6,000 bases of DNA from an uncultured Parasphingopyxis sp. (GTDB lineage Bacteria; Pseudomonadota; Alphaproteobacteria; Sphingomonadales; Sphingomonadaceae): NCBI GenBank assembly GCA_905479515.1, contig CAJQMX010000218.1:1-6000 (forward strand), in the 5' to 3' direction. Under the pieces are notes generated by a model. The model had not been told where the DNA came from, ran no database searches, and saw nothing but the letters and a program-made list of their open reading frames with translations. Positions 1 through 5,067 of this stretch are shown in pieces. The position numbers and the translations under genes were made by a program. Position 1 is the stretch's first letter, and every line of letters begins with the position of its first letter.

Positions 1-189
1 GAGTAGGATGGTGACGCCGAAGAAGAAAACCAGCAGGCCGATCACGAAATTGAGCGCCGGCGACTGCTCCATCTCTGCGAACATTTTCTGGAAACGGTCT
101 GTCGTCATGGCCATGCCGAAGCCTGCGGCCATGCAGTAAAGTCCGAACGCCATGATCAACCAGCCGGTCAGGGTGAATTGGTCAGCCAT
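1..189 (-). CDS. Small integral membrane protein, unknown function (3' end cut by window edge)
   Basis: Reading leftward from an ATG at 189, the frame stays open for 63 codons to the window edge, so the C-terminus is missing. The visible protein begins MADQFTLTGWLIMAFGLYCM. It has one hydrophobic segment at about residues 8-28, a short polar stretch (TTDRFQKMFAEMEQ, about 29-42), and a second very hydrophobic segment from about 46 (FVIGLLVFFFGVTILL). This indicates at least two membrane spans with a charged loop. The start is supported by a GAGAGG Shine-Dalgarno sequence six bases upstream of the ATG (196-201). I do not recognise the family. A TPP riboswitch lies in its leader, so expression is probably tied to thiamine pyrophosphate. 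A role in uptake of thiamine or a precursor, or a small partner of a downstream thiamine gene, is possible but purely inferred from that context. Confidence 0.8.
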   Translation of the reverse strand, partial: MADQFTLTGWLIMAFGLYCMAAGFGMAMTTDRFQKMFAEMEQSPALNFVIGLLVFFFGVTILL

Positions 190-195
190 AATGCA

Positions 196-201
196 CCTCT
201 C
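196..201 (-). promoter_or_regulatory. Ribosome binding site of the TPP-controlled membrane protein
   Basis: GAGAGG on the minus strand, six bases before the ATG at 189. The surrounding nine bases (GAGAGGTGC, 193-201) are an exact repeat of nine bases in the riboswitch core (314-322). A GCACC segment just after the aptamer (248-252) could therefore pair with either copy. A CUUCUU/AAGAAG hairpin (218-223 with 201-206) also touches the upstream edge of this site. Both observations suggest control at translation initiation, but the pairing has not been tested. Confidence 0.6.
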
Positions 202-254
202 TTCTTGCCTTGTCGGGAAGAAGGGGCGGGTGGCTTGCGTGGCGCCTGGTGCCG

Positions 255-344
255 CTCCCTCCCTCCGCCAGCGTGAACTGGATCAGGTTCTGCGGGTCGC
301 GCGGACTTGCACCGCACCTCTCAGCCTTATGGCTCCCCGGGGAA
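255..344 (-). ncRNA. TPP riboswitch (THI box)
   Basis: On the minus strand the conserved THI-box blocks occur in order: GGGGAGCC (331-338 plus neighbours), a short hairpin (AGCC-AUAA-GGCU), the signature CUGAGAGG, then GACCC, GAACCUGAUC, and GCUGGCGGAGGGA. This matches the TPP aptamer: the pyrimidine-sensing CUGAGA bulge on one arm, the pyrophosphate-sensing arm on the other, and the GGCGnAGGGA return strand. The closing P1 stem can form between UUCCC (340-344) and GGGAG (255-259). The aptamer sits 65 bases upstream of the ATG at 189 on the same strand. I see no oligo-U terminator hairpin between aptamer and gene, so translational control looks more likely than attenuation. Binding TPP would be expected to lower expression, as is usual for this class. 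Confidence 0.93.
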
Positions 345-441
345 TAAGTCGCAACCTAGAGCGCGAAGGCGAGCAGGTCCAGCCGAGAAAGGAGATATAG
401 GCCTTTGTGCAAAGTCCCGGTTCGCTGTCGGGCCTTGGCGG

Positions 442-852
442 TCAGGCAAAGGGCGTGGCGAATTCGATGCGGATGCCGCCAGGGATGGTGCAGATCATGT
501 GGATGGTTTTTGCGCCCGGGTTCATAGGGCCCGGCGCAAATTCTATCGCGGTACCGGGATGCGCTTTTACCCGGTCATGGACCTGTGCCAGCGCATCGTC
601 ATCGGCTACGGCGAGAGCCAGATGGTGCAATCCGATATTGCGTCGCCGGTCGAACGGGCGTGCGTCTTCCGGATCTTCCACCTGCCACAGGGTGATGAGC
701 GTGACGTCGTCAGACACGAAGGCGGCCGGATAGTCGGGCCTTTCCGCTTTGAGTTCATAGCCAAGGCCGTCACAGAAAAACGATTTGGCGGCCTCAAGAT
801 CGGGGACGGCAAGGCCGATATGATGGGCACCTAGGGTGAGGGGTTTGGTCAT
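442..852 (-). CDS. VOC-superfamily (glyoxalase/bleomycin-resistance fold) protein
   Basis: This is a 136-residue protein with two halves of the VOC fold. The first half has HHIGLAVPDLEAAKSFFCDGLGYEL (about 10-34), and the second has GLHHLALAVADDDALAQVHDRV (about 74-95). It ends with GGIRIEFATPF. Candidate metal ligands are His10 or His11, His76 or His77, and Glu130, which fits a metal-dependent lyase, isomerase or dioxygenase of this superfamily. The length is normal for a single-chain VOC enzyme. The substrate cannot be read from the sequence. Its ATG follows the stop of the flavin-binding gene by one base. Its ribosome site (GGAG, 859-862) lies inside the end of that gene, so the two are almost certainly co-transcribed and translationally coupled. 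This argues for a shared pathway. Confidence 0.9.
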   Translation of the reverse strand: MTKPLTLGAHHIGLAVPDLEAAKSFFCDGLGYELKAERPDYPAAFVSDDVTLITLWQVEDPEDARPFDRRRNIGLHHLALAVADDDALAQVHDRVKAHPGTAIEFAPGPMNPGAKTIHMICTIPGGIRIEFATPFA

Positions 853-853
853 T

Positions 854-1483
854 TCAATCTCCAGTATCGAGGCGGGCGGTTAGCGCCGCGATTTGCATTT
901 TCAGCTCTGCGTTTTCGTCCTGAAGCGGTTGGATGAGCTCAGCGATTTCGTCGCCATCAAACCGCGGCGTAATGTGCTGCGGGCAGTTCCAGTCATAGCC
1001 GATGATATCGATCAGGAAGAAGCGCTCAATCACTACCGGATAGTCTTGGTCCTGAAGCCTGACGGCGGTTTCGGGATCGTCACCGGCATCGACCCAGCGG
1101 GCATGGCCGATCATCTTCAGCCGCCGCTTGCTCGGATAATCCATCAGGAACAGTGCGACGCGGTCATCGGTTTCGACATTTGAAATGCTCATATATTGGC
1201 GATTGCCGCGATAATCGGCAAAACCAACGCGGTTCTCGCCGAGCATTTTGAGGAAGCCTTTGGGGCCCCCGCGATGCTGCACATAAGGCCAGCCATCATC
1301 GGTGCGGCTGGCGATATAAAAGCTGTTCCGCGCGGCAATGAATTGCGCTTCCTTGTCGCCAAGCCGGTCGGGTCCCGGCTCGCCCGCAGCGATCATCCGC
1401 GCATAGCTGTCATATGACCCCCATTTCTTTTGGAGAGTCACAGTGCCGGGCCGAAACAGCGTGCGGAGGAAATTGCTTGCCAT
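854..1483 (-). CDS. Pyridoxamine 5'-phosphate oxidase-like, flavin-binding family protein
   Basis: This 209-residue protein belongs to the PNPOx-like split-barrel flavin-binding group. Family features are IAARNSFYIASRTDDGWPYVQHRGGPKGF (about 48-76), GFADYRGNRQYMSISNV (about 87-103), DDRVALFLMDYPSKRRLKMIGHARWV (about 106-131), and the later FFLIDIIGYDWNCPQHITPRF. The last 25 or so residues (LQDENAELKMQIAALTARL) look like a short coiled coil, which suggests self-association. Relatives bind FMN or F420-type flavins and act as oxidoreductases of mostly unknown substrate. It is probably not the biosynthetic PdxH. No Shine-Dalgarno sequence is visible before the ATG at 1483, so translation may be weak, or the true start may lie slightly elsewhere. 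It is the first gene of the pair with the VOC protein and diverges from a LysR regulator that probably controls it. Confidence 0.88.
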   Translation of the reverse strand: MASNFLRTLFRPGTVTLQKKWGSYDSYARMIAAGEPGPDRLGDKEAQFIAARNSFYIASRTDDGWPYVQHRGGPKGFLKMLGENRVGFADYRGNRQYMSISNVETDDRVALFLMDYPSKRRLKMIGHARWVDAGDDPETAVRLQDQDYPVVIERFFLIDIIGYDWNCPQHITPRFDGDEIAELIQPLQDENAELKMQIAALTARLDTGD

Positions 1484-1512
1484 TGATCGGGTTTATCAGT
1501 TTGCTCTATGAT
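1483..1512 (+). promoter_or_regulatory. Candidate sigma70 promoter of the LysR gene
   Basis: TTGATC (1483-1488) and TATGAT (1507-1512) are separated by 18 bases. The -10 matches the TATAAT consensus at five of six positions and the -35 at four of six. Transcription would begin near 1519, about 40 bases before the start codon. This is read by eye. Confidence 0.4.
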
Positions 1513-1517
1513 GATAA
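1493..1517. promoter_or_regulatory. Inverted repeat, possible LysR-type regulator operator
   Basis: TTATCA (1493-1498) and TGATAA (1512-1517) form a perfect six-base inverted repeat around a 13-base spacer in the gap between the divergent genes. The right arm overlaps the candidate -10 box of the LysR gene and lies about 30 bases upstream of the PNPOx-like start. That is a sensible place for autoregulation plus control of the divergent operon. It is not an exact T-N11-A LysR box, so the assignment is tentative. Confidence 0.35.
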
Positions 1518-1557
1518 TAAGCGGAATCGGTAACAAACTATTTCAAAATATGGAATA

Positions 1558-2439
1558 ATGATGGACCTATTGAGAGCAATGACGATCTTCCGGGCTGTCG
1601 GGCGCGAAAAAGGCTTTGCAGCTGCGGCGCGTGATCTGGGGCTGTCTCCACCGGTCGTTACCCGGGCCGTTGCCGATCTGGAGACCCATCTTGGCATATC
1701 GCTTTTCCATCGATCGACCCGCAAGGTTGAACTCACGGAAGGCGGTGCGCGGTATCTGAAAGATGTCGATCACATCCTCGAACTGGTGGACACAACCGAG
1801 AGGCGGGTAGCGGGCAGCAAGGGGGCCATTCGCGGGGAATTGCGGATCACGGCGCCGGTCATGTTTGGCCAGCTTCGTATCCTGCCGGTCATCAACCGGC
1901 TGCTTGGGGAGCACCCACAACTCAATATCCGGCTCCTCCTGCTCGATCGCAATGTTCGGATGGAAGAGGAGGGGATCGATGTTGCGGTGCGGGTCGGCGA
2001 GCAGCCGGACAGCGCGTTTCAGTCAGTGCAGATCGCCAAGGTTCAGCAGGTCGTCGTCGCCAGCGCGGACTATATTGACCGGCATGGACAGCCCCGGACG
2101 CCCGACGATATCGCAGACCACGCCACGATCTTGTCGACGGCCGTTGAGCGCAGGACATTCTGGCGCTTCGGCGAGCGGAGCAGGATACCGATCGCCATCG
2201 AGCCCAGGCTGTCGGTGAATTCCATCGCTGCCTGCCTGGCTGCAGCTGAAGCCGGTTTGGGGCTCGCTTGCGTGTTCGATTATCAGGTCGCCGCTGCGCT
2301 AGAGCGAGGTTCGCTGATCACTGTGATGGACCGGGTCCGTCCGGCTCCCGTTCCCGTACAATTGCTGTTCGCAGCCGATCGCGCCCGGCTGCCTGCGGTG
2401 CGCGCCTTTATCGATGCTGCAAAAAGCGCGCGCATCTAA
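1558..2439 (+). CDS. LysR-family transcriptional regulator
   Basis: This protein of 293 residues has the standard LysR length. An N-terminal winged helix-turn-helix is clear: FRAVGREKGFAAAARDLGLS followed by PPVVTRAVADLETHLGISLFHRSTRKVELTEGG (about 11-65). A linker helix follows, then a periplasmic-binding-protein-like effector domain (about 90-290) beginning GELRITAPVMFGQLRILPVI. Two adjacent ATGs exist at 1558 and 1561. The only ribosome-like sequence, GGA at 1552-1554, is spaced six bases from the second, so translation may begin at 1561. The overall style is that of the large CrgA/DmlR-like LysR branch. It is divergent from the PNPOx-like/VOC operon and is the obvious candidate to regulate it. 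The inducer is unknown. It ends 15 bases from the convergent TSUP gene, with no clear terminator in between. Confidence 0.95.
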   Translation: MMDLLRAMTIFRAVGREKGFAAAARDLGLSPPVVTRAVADLETHLGISLFHRSTRKVELTEGGARYLKDVDHILELVDTTERRVAGSKGAIRGELRITAPVMFGQLRILPVINRLLGEHPQLNIRLLLLDRNVRMEEEGIDVAVRVGEQPDSAFQSVQIAKVQQVVVASADYIDRHGQPRTPDDIADHATILSTAVERRTFWRFGERSRIPIAIEPRLSVNSIAACLAAAEAGLGLACVFDYQVAAALERGSLITVMDRVRPAPVPVQLLFAADRARLPAVRAFIDAAKSARI

Positions 2440-2454
2440 GGTCGGGCCACGACA

Positions 2455-3246
2455 TCAGCGGACGAGGATATAGATCGCCACGGCCACCACCATCGCCGCA
2501 AAGCCCCAGCGCGCCATTGTCTCACGCTTTACCAGCAGCCGGGCGATGGGCAGGCCGGCGAGTATGCCGACCCCGCCGCCCACGATCAGCCCGAGAAAGA
2601 GCGGCCAGTCGACAAGGCCCGATAGCGCATAGCTGGTGCTGGTCGCCGCGCCAAAAAGGGTAACCGATAACAGGCTGGAGGCCGCTGCATTGGCCAGCGT
2701 CATGCCGGTCGAGGCGATCAGCCCCGGCGCGATTAGGAAGCCGCCGCCAATGCCAAACAATCCGGCGGCAAAGCCCGCGGCCAGCCCGACCGGCGCAAGC
2801 TTCAAAATCATGCGCGGGGTAAAGCGGACATCCGGATCGCCTTCGCTTTTGCGCGGCAGCAGCATCGAGACGGCGATGGCGATCATCGCAACCGCAAACC
2901 AGTTCAACAGCATATCACCGTCGATCACCTTGCCGAGCGCAGCGCCGCCCCAGGCTCCGGCAAGCCCGGCCACCGCGAACACGCTGGCGCAGGGCCATTT
3001 GACGCGTCCGGCCCGAGCCTGTGCGATCAAGCCGCCCAGAGCATTGACGGAAACTGCTGCGGCCGAGGTACCGATCGCGATATGCGGATCGACAACACCG
3101 ATGACAAAAATGAGCCAAGGCGTCGCCAGCACCGATCCACCCCCGCCAAAGACGGTCAGGAACAGACCGACAAACAGGCCGCCCAGCGCAGCAAGAAGAA
3201 GGGCTTCGGTCAAGCTGTCTAGCCAGCCGCCACGCGGCGGTTCCAC
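2455..3246 (-). CDS. TSUP-family (TauE/SafE) sulfite/sulfur-anion exporter
   Basis: This is a polytopic inner-membrane protein of about 250-265 residues with the two-repeat TSUP architecture. The first repeat carries LGGLFVGLFLTVFGGGGSVLATPWLIFVIG and the second carries VGLAAGFAAGLFGIGGGFLIAPGLIA, each with the glycine-rich motif typical of the family. Hydrophobic stretches suggest about seven or eight membrane spans, the last being MARWGFAAMVVAVAIYILVR at the C-terminus. Related proteins move sulfite, sulfoacetate, thiosulfate or similar anions. Next to persulfide dioxygenase and rhodanese genes, sulfite export is the natural reading. The start is uncertain because no ATG is in frame near the N-terminus. 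Options are TTG 3279, GTG 3246 and TTG 3213, none with a good ribosome site. GTG overlaps the rhodanese gene by 28 bases. TTG 3213 begins five bases after its stop and would give a chain starting just before the first span. Translational coupling to the rhodanese gene is likely. Confidence 0.9.
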   Translation of the reverse strand: MEPPRGGWLDSLTEALLLAALGGLFVGLFLTVFGGGGSVLATPWLIFVIGVVDPHIAIGTSAAAVSVNALGGLIAQARAGRVKWPCASVFAVAGLAGAWGGAALGKVIDGDMLLNWFAVAMIAIAVSMLLPRKSEGDPDVRFTPRMILKLAPVGLAAGFAAGLFGIGGGFLIAPGLIASTGMTLANAAASSLLSVTLFGAATSTSYALSGLVDWPLFLGLIVGGGVGILAGLPIARLLVKRETMARWGFAAMVVAVAIYILVR

Positions 3247-3755
3247 GGGGCGAGCATCAGCAGGCGCGCCATGCCGCAAAATCCGGTGATCCCGGCAAAG
3301 GCGAGGCCCGCACCGACAAAGGCGGAGAGGCCGAACCAGAGCGGCGAAAGGGCAAAGCCGAGCAAGATGCCGAGCAGCACCAGACTGCCGGCTCCGATCT
3401 GCACCTGACGCATGATTTCAAGCGGCGCCTTGGCATCGACCTCAATCGACAGCCCGGCTTTCTCCCAACCGTTCAGGCCGCCATCAAGGCTATAGGCCGG
3501 TCCGTCCAACCGGGCCGCAAGCCGATCGCAGGCAGCCGATGTACGCATGCCTGAGCGGCAGGTGAAGATAACATCCTGATCTGGCGTTATGGTGAGATGC
3601 GCCTGTTCCCAATTGGAAAGCGGCGCCGAGATCGCACCGCGAATATGGCGGCGCGCAAATTCATCCGGTTCGCGAATGTCGATCAACACGGCGCCATCGC
3701 GCATTCGGGCTTCGGCTTCCGCGGGTGAAACTGTGGTAAGGCTGTTCTGCGTCAT
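3219..3755 (-). CDS. YgaP-like membrane-anchored rhodanese (sulfurtransferase)
   Basis: This 178-residue protein has an N-terminal single rhodanese domain (about 7-105): DIREPDEFARRHIRGAISAPL, then the active-site loop CRSGMRT with catalytic Cys66, then SLDGGLNGWEKAGL. It is followed by a C-terminal hairpin of two membrane spans (about 119-135 and 139-157) and GFCGMARLLMLAPWN, with Cys160 near the end of the second span. This arrangement is that of E. coli YgaP, a membrane rhodanese with a second conserved cysteine in its membrane part. The expected activity is transfer of sulfane sulfur between thiosulfate, persulfides and thiols at the inner membrane. The start is the ATG at 3755, which overlaps the stop of the ArsR gene as ATGA, so the two are translationally coupled. 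The same ArsR-rhodanese pairing is seen in E. coli ygaVP. An in-frame upstream extension exists but would run back through the ArsR gene and is not credible. Confidence 0.93.
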   Translation of the reverse strand: MTQNSLTTVSPAEAEARMRDGAVLIDIREPDEFARRHIRGAISAPLSNWEQAHLTITPDQDVIFTCRSGMRTSAACDRLAARLDGPAYSLDGGLNGWEKAGLSIEVDAKAPLEIMRQVQIGAGSLVLLGILLGFALSPLWFGLSAFVGAGLAFAGITGFCGMARLLMLAPWNRRVAAG

Positions 3756-4081
3756 GTGGTCTCTTCTTCCTTCGGACAATAAATGTCGGCGAGCATCGCG
3801 ATGATGCGCAATGCTGCCGGTTCGATGATCCGATAATGGATGGTTTGGGATTCGCGCCGCGTCCCGACGATCCCCTGTTCGCGCAGTATTGCGAGATGCT
3901 GCGACAGGGCCGACTGGCTGAGCGATACGGTCTTGCCGATTTCGCCCACAGACATCTCGCCTTCGGCAAGCTGGCACAGGATCATCAACCGGCGTTCGTT
4001 GGACAGTGTGCGGAGCATGGCGGCGGCCTGCACCGCGCTGGCTTCGAAATCGGCCAATTTGAATGTCTCAAGATCGATCAT
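3752..4081 (-). CDS. bigR: ArsR-family repressor, BigR/SqrR/YgaV-like persulfide sensor
   Basis: This 109-residue winged helix-turn-helix protein begins at the ATG at 4081. The core is AMLRTLSNERRLMILCQL (about 21-38), MSVGEIGKTVSLSQSALSQHLAILREQGIV (43-72, recognition helix about 55-67), a wing with RRESQTIHYRI, and a C-terminal dimer helix. It lacks the usual metal-binding CxC motif. It has just two cysteines, Cys36 and Cys102, 66 residues apart. From memory, BigR uses Cys42 and Cys108 and SqrR uses Cys41 and Cys107, also 66 apart. Those pairs form an intramolecular disulfide or tetrasulfide in response to persulfide and so release DNA. This match, plus rhodanese, TSUP and persulfide-dioxygenase neighbours, makes sulfide/persulfide sensing the best call. 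The gene leads the minus-strand operon. No Shine-Dalgarno sequence is visible before the ATG. The symbol is by similarity; sqrR or ygaV would describe the same family. Confidence 0.88.
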   Translation of the reverse strand: MIDLETFKLADFEASAVQAAAMLRTLSNERRLMILCQLAEGEMSVGEIGKTVSLSQSALSQHLAILREQGIVGTRRESQTIHYRIIEPAALRIIAMLADIYCPKEEETT

Positions 4082-4098
4082 GATTTTTAATATAACAG

Positions 4099-4126
4099 TT
4101 GAATCTAATTTAGCAATAGCTAATAT
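4099..4126 (+). promoter_or_regulatory. Candidate sigma70 promoter of the persulfide dioxygenase gene
   Basis: TTGAAT (4099-4104) and TAATAT (4121-4126) are 16 bases apart, each four of six to consensus. Transcription would begin near 4133, just ahead of the ribosome site. On the opposite strand TTGCTA (4111-4116) with TATATT (4089-4094), also 16 bases apart, could drive the ArsR operon. That start would fall at or next to the ATG at 4081. Both promoters overlap the palindrome at 4105-4128. Confidence 0.5.
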
Positions 4127-4128
4127 AG
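4105..4128. promoter_or_regulatory. Imperfect 24-bp palindrome, likely operator of the BigR-like repressor
   Basis: Left arm CTAATTTAGC (4105-4114) and right arm GCTAATATAG (4119-4128) match as inverted repeats at eight of ten positions around the four-base centre AATA. The inner TTAGC/GCTAA is perfect. It lies in the only AT-rich gap of the module, between the divergent ArsR and dioxygenase genes, and covers the spacer and -10 of the rightward promoter and the -35 of the leftward candidate. Binding here would shut off both units. An AT-rich operator over the -10 region is how I recall BigR working. The assignment to this protein is inferred. Confidence 0.6.
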
Positions 4129-4133
4129 AGGAA

Positions 4134-4140
4134 GAGGAGA
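4134..4140 (+). promoter_or_regulatory. Strong ribosome binding site of the dioxygenase gene
   Basis: GAGGAGA, with AGGAG seven bases before the ATG at 4147. It fixes that ATG as the start and contrasts with the divergent ArsR gene, which has no such site. Confidence 0.75.
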
Positions 4141-4146
4141 CAGATA

Positions 4147-5049
4147 ATGACTGATTCGCTTTCCACGACCCCCAATGGCGACAAACCCGGCACACCCGTC
4201 GTTGAAGGCTTTTTCGACGAAGCGACCAACACGGTGAGTTATATCGTCCATGATCCTGCGACCCTGAAAGCGGCGATCATTGATCCGGTGCTCGATTTTT
4301 CACAGAATAATGGCCGTACCGACACGGCATCAGCCGAACGCCTGCTTGCCCGCGTCGAAGAGCTCGGGCTGGACCTGGTCTGGCTGATGGAAACCCATGC
4401 CCATGCCGATCATCTTTCGGCCGCGCATTTTTTGCAGGAACGCACCGGACTGCCCATCGTGATTGGCAGCCACATCGTCGAGGTGCAGCGCACCTTTGGT
4501 GAACTGTTCGAGGCGGATGACGTCGTGCCTGATGGCAGCGTTTTTGACCGGCTGGTCGATGAAGGGGAGGAGCTGCCGCTCGGCGAACTCACCATAAGCG
4601 TGCTGCACACCCCGGGTCATACGCCCGCTTGCTCGACCTATCTGATCGGCGATGCCGCCTTTGTCGGCGATACGCTGTTCATGCCGGATTATGGCACGGC
4701 GCGTGCCGATTTTCCGGGCGGGGATGCGACGACGCTCTATCGTTCGATTCGGAAAATCCTGGCCTTGCCGGGGGAAACACGCCTGTTCCTGTGCCATGAC
4801 TATCCGCCCGAAGGCCGTGATGGCCCGGAATGGGAAACCACGGTGACCGAGCAACGCAAATCCAACATCCATGTCCATGACGGGGTGAGTGAGGCGGAGT
4901 TTGTCGCGATGCGCACTGCGCGCGATGCCACGCTGGATACGCCGCAACTCATATTGCCGTCACTCCAGGTGAATATTCGCGCCGGCGCCATGCCGCCCGC
5001 CTCGCCCGGTGGGCACGTCTATCTGCAACTGCCGGTGAACGCGATCTGA
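4147..5049 (+). CDS. blh: Persulfide dioxygenase-type metallo-beta-lactamase-fold protein (BLH/ETHE1-like)
   Basis: This 300-residue protein has a complete metallo-beta-lactamase fold. The HxHxDH motif is THAHADH (His84, His86, Asp88, His89). His158 sits in HTPGHTP, Asp175 in FVGDTLF and His217 in LCHDYPP. In ETHE1-type persulfide dioxygenases a single iron is held by the equivalents of His84, His158 and Asp175. The following GTARADFPGGD contains the Arg and Asp (Arg186, Asp188) that the ETHE1/BLH group carries after the last ligand. The expected reaction is glutathione persulfide plus O2 to sulfite plus glutathione, in the cytoplasm. The length is nearer the BLH proteins of bigR operons than the roughly 250-residue ETHE1 form, and no rhodanese domain is fused. 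It is divergent from the BigR-like repressor and shares its operator, so it should be induced by sulfide or persulfide. A glyoxalase II role is less likely given this motif and context. Confidence 0.92.
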   Translation: MTDSLSTTPNGDKPGTPVVEGFFDEATNTVSYIVHDPATLKAAIIDPVLDFSQNNGRTDTASAERLLARVEELGLDLVWLMETHAHADHLSAAHFLQERTGLPIVIGSHIVEVQRTFGELFEADDVVPDGSVFDRLVDEGEELPLGELTISVLHTPGHTPACSTYLIGDAAFVGDTLFMPDYGTARADFPGGDATTLYRSIRKILALPGETRLFLCHDYPPEGRDGPEWETTVTEQRKSNIHVHDGVSEAEFVAMRTARDATLDTPQLILPSLQVNIRAGAMPPASPGGHVYLQLPVNAI

Positions 5050-5067
5050 TCCTGTTGCGAAGGCGTT

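Noticed and set aside
403..414. Short palindrome CTTTGTGCAAAG between the VOC stop and the riboswitch
   Set aside because: The arms are only five bases long with no following T-run, so it is not a terminator. No convincing -35/-10 pair could be built around it, so I do not call it an operator or promoter, although the riboswitch transcript must start somewhere in this region.
307..834. A 175-codon plus-strand open frame opposite the VOC gene
   Set aside because: The minus strand encodes a clear VOC-fold protein here. The plus-strand translation has no recognisable motif and no ribosome site, and GC-rich coding DNA often leaves long antisense frames open.
1539..1550. Small inverted repeat TATTT-CA-AAATA just before the LysR start
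   Set aside because: Five-base AT-only arms are expected by chance in this AT-rich gap. The TTATCA/TGATAA repeat is better placed and longer.
2440..2454. Possible bidirectional terminator between the convergent LysR and TSUP genes
   Set aside because: Only 15 bases separate the stops, and no stable hairpin with a T-run is visible.
2636..3289. A 217-codon plus-strand frame opposite the TSUP gene
   Set aside because: It is a low-complexity Ala/Pro/Ser-rich translation, typical of the antisense of a membrane-protein gene. The minus strand carries the real TSUP protein.
4330..4947. A 205-codon minus-strand frame opposite the dioxygenase gene
   Set aside because: The plus strand encodes an intact metallo-beta-lactamase-fold protein with all its metal ligands. 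The antisense product has no family features.
5050..5067. Possible terminator between the convergent dioxygenase and lipoprotein genes
   Set aside because: The 18-base gap has no hairpin-plus-T-run structure.
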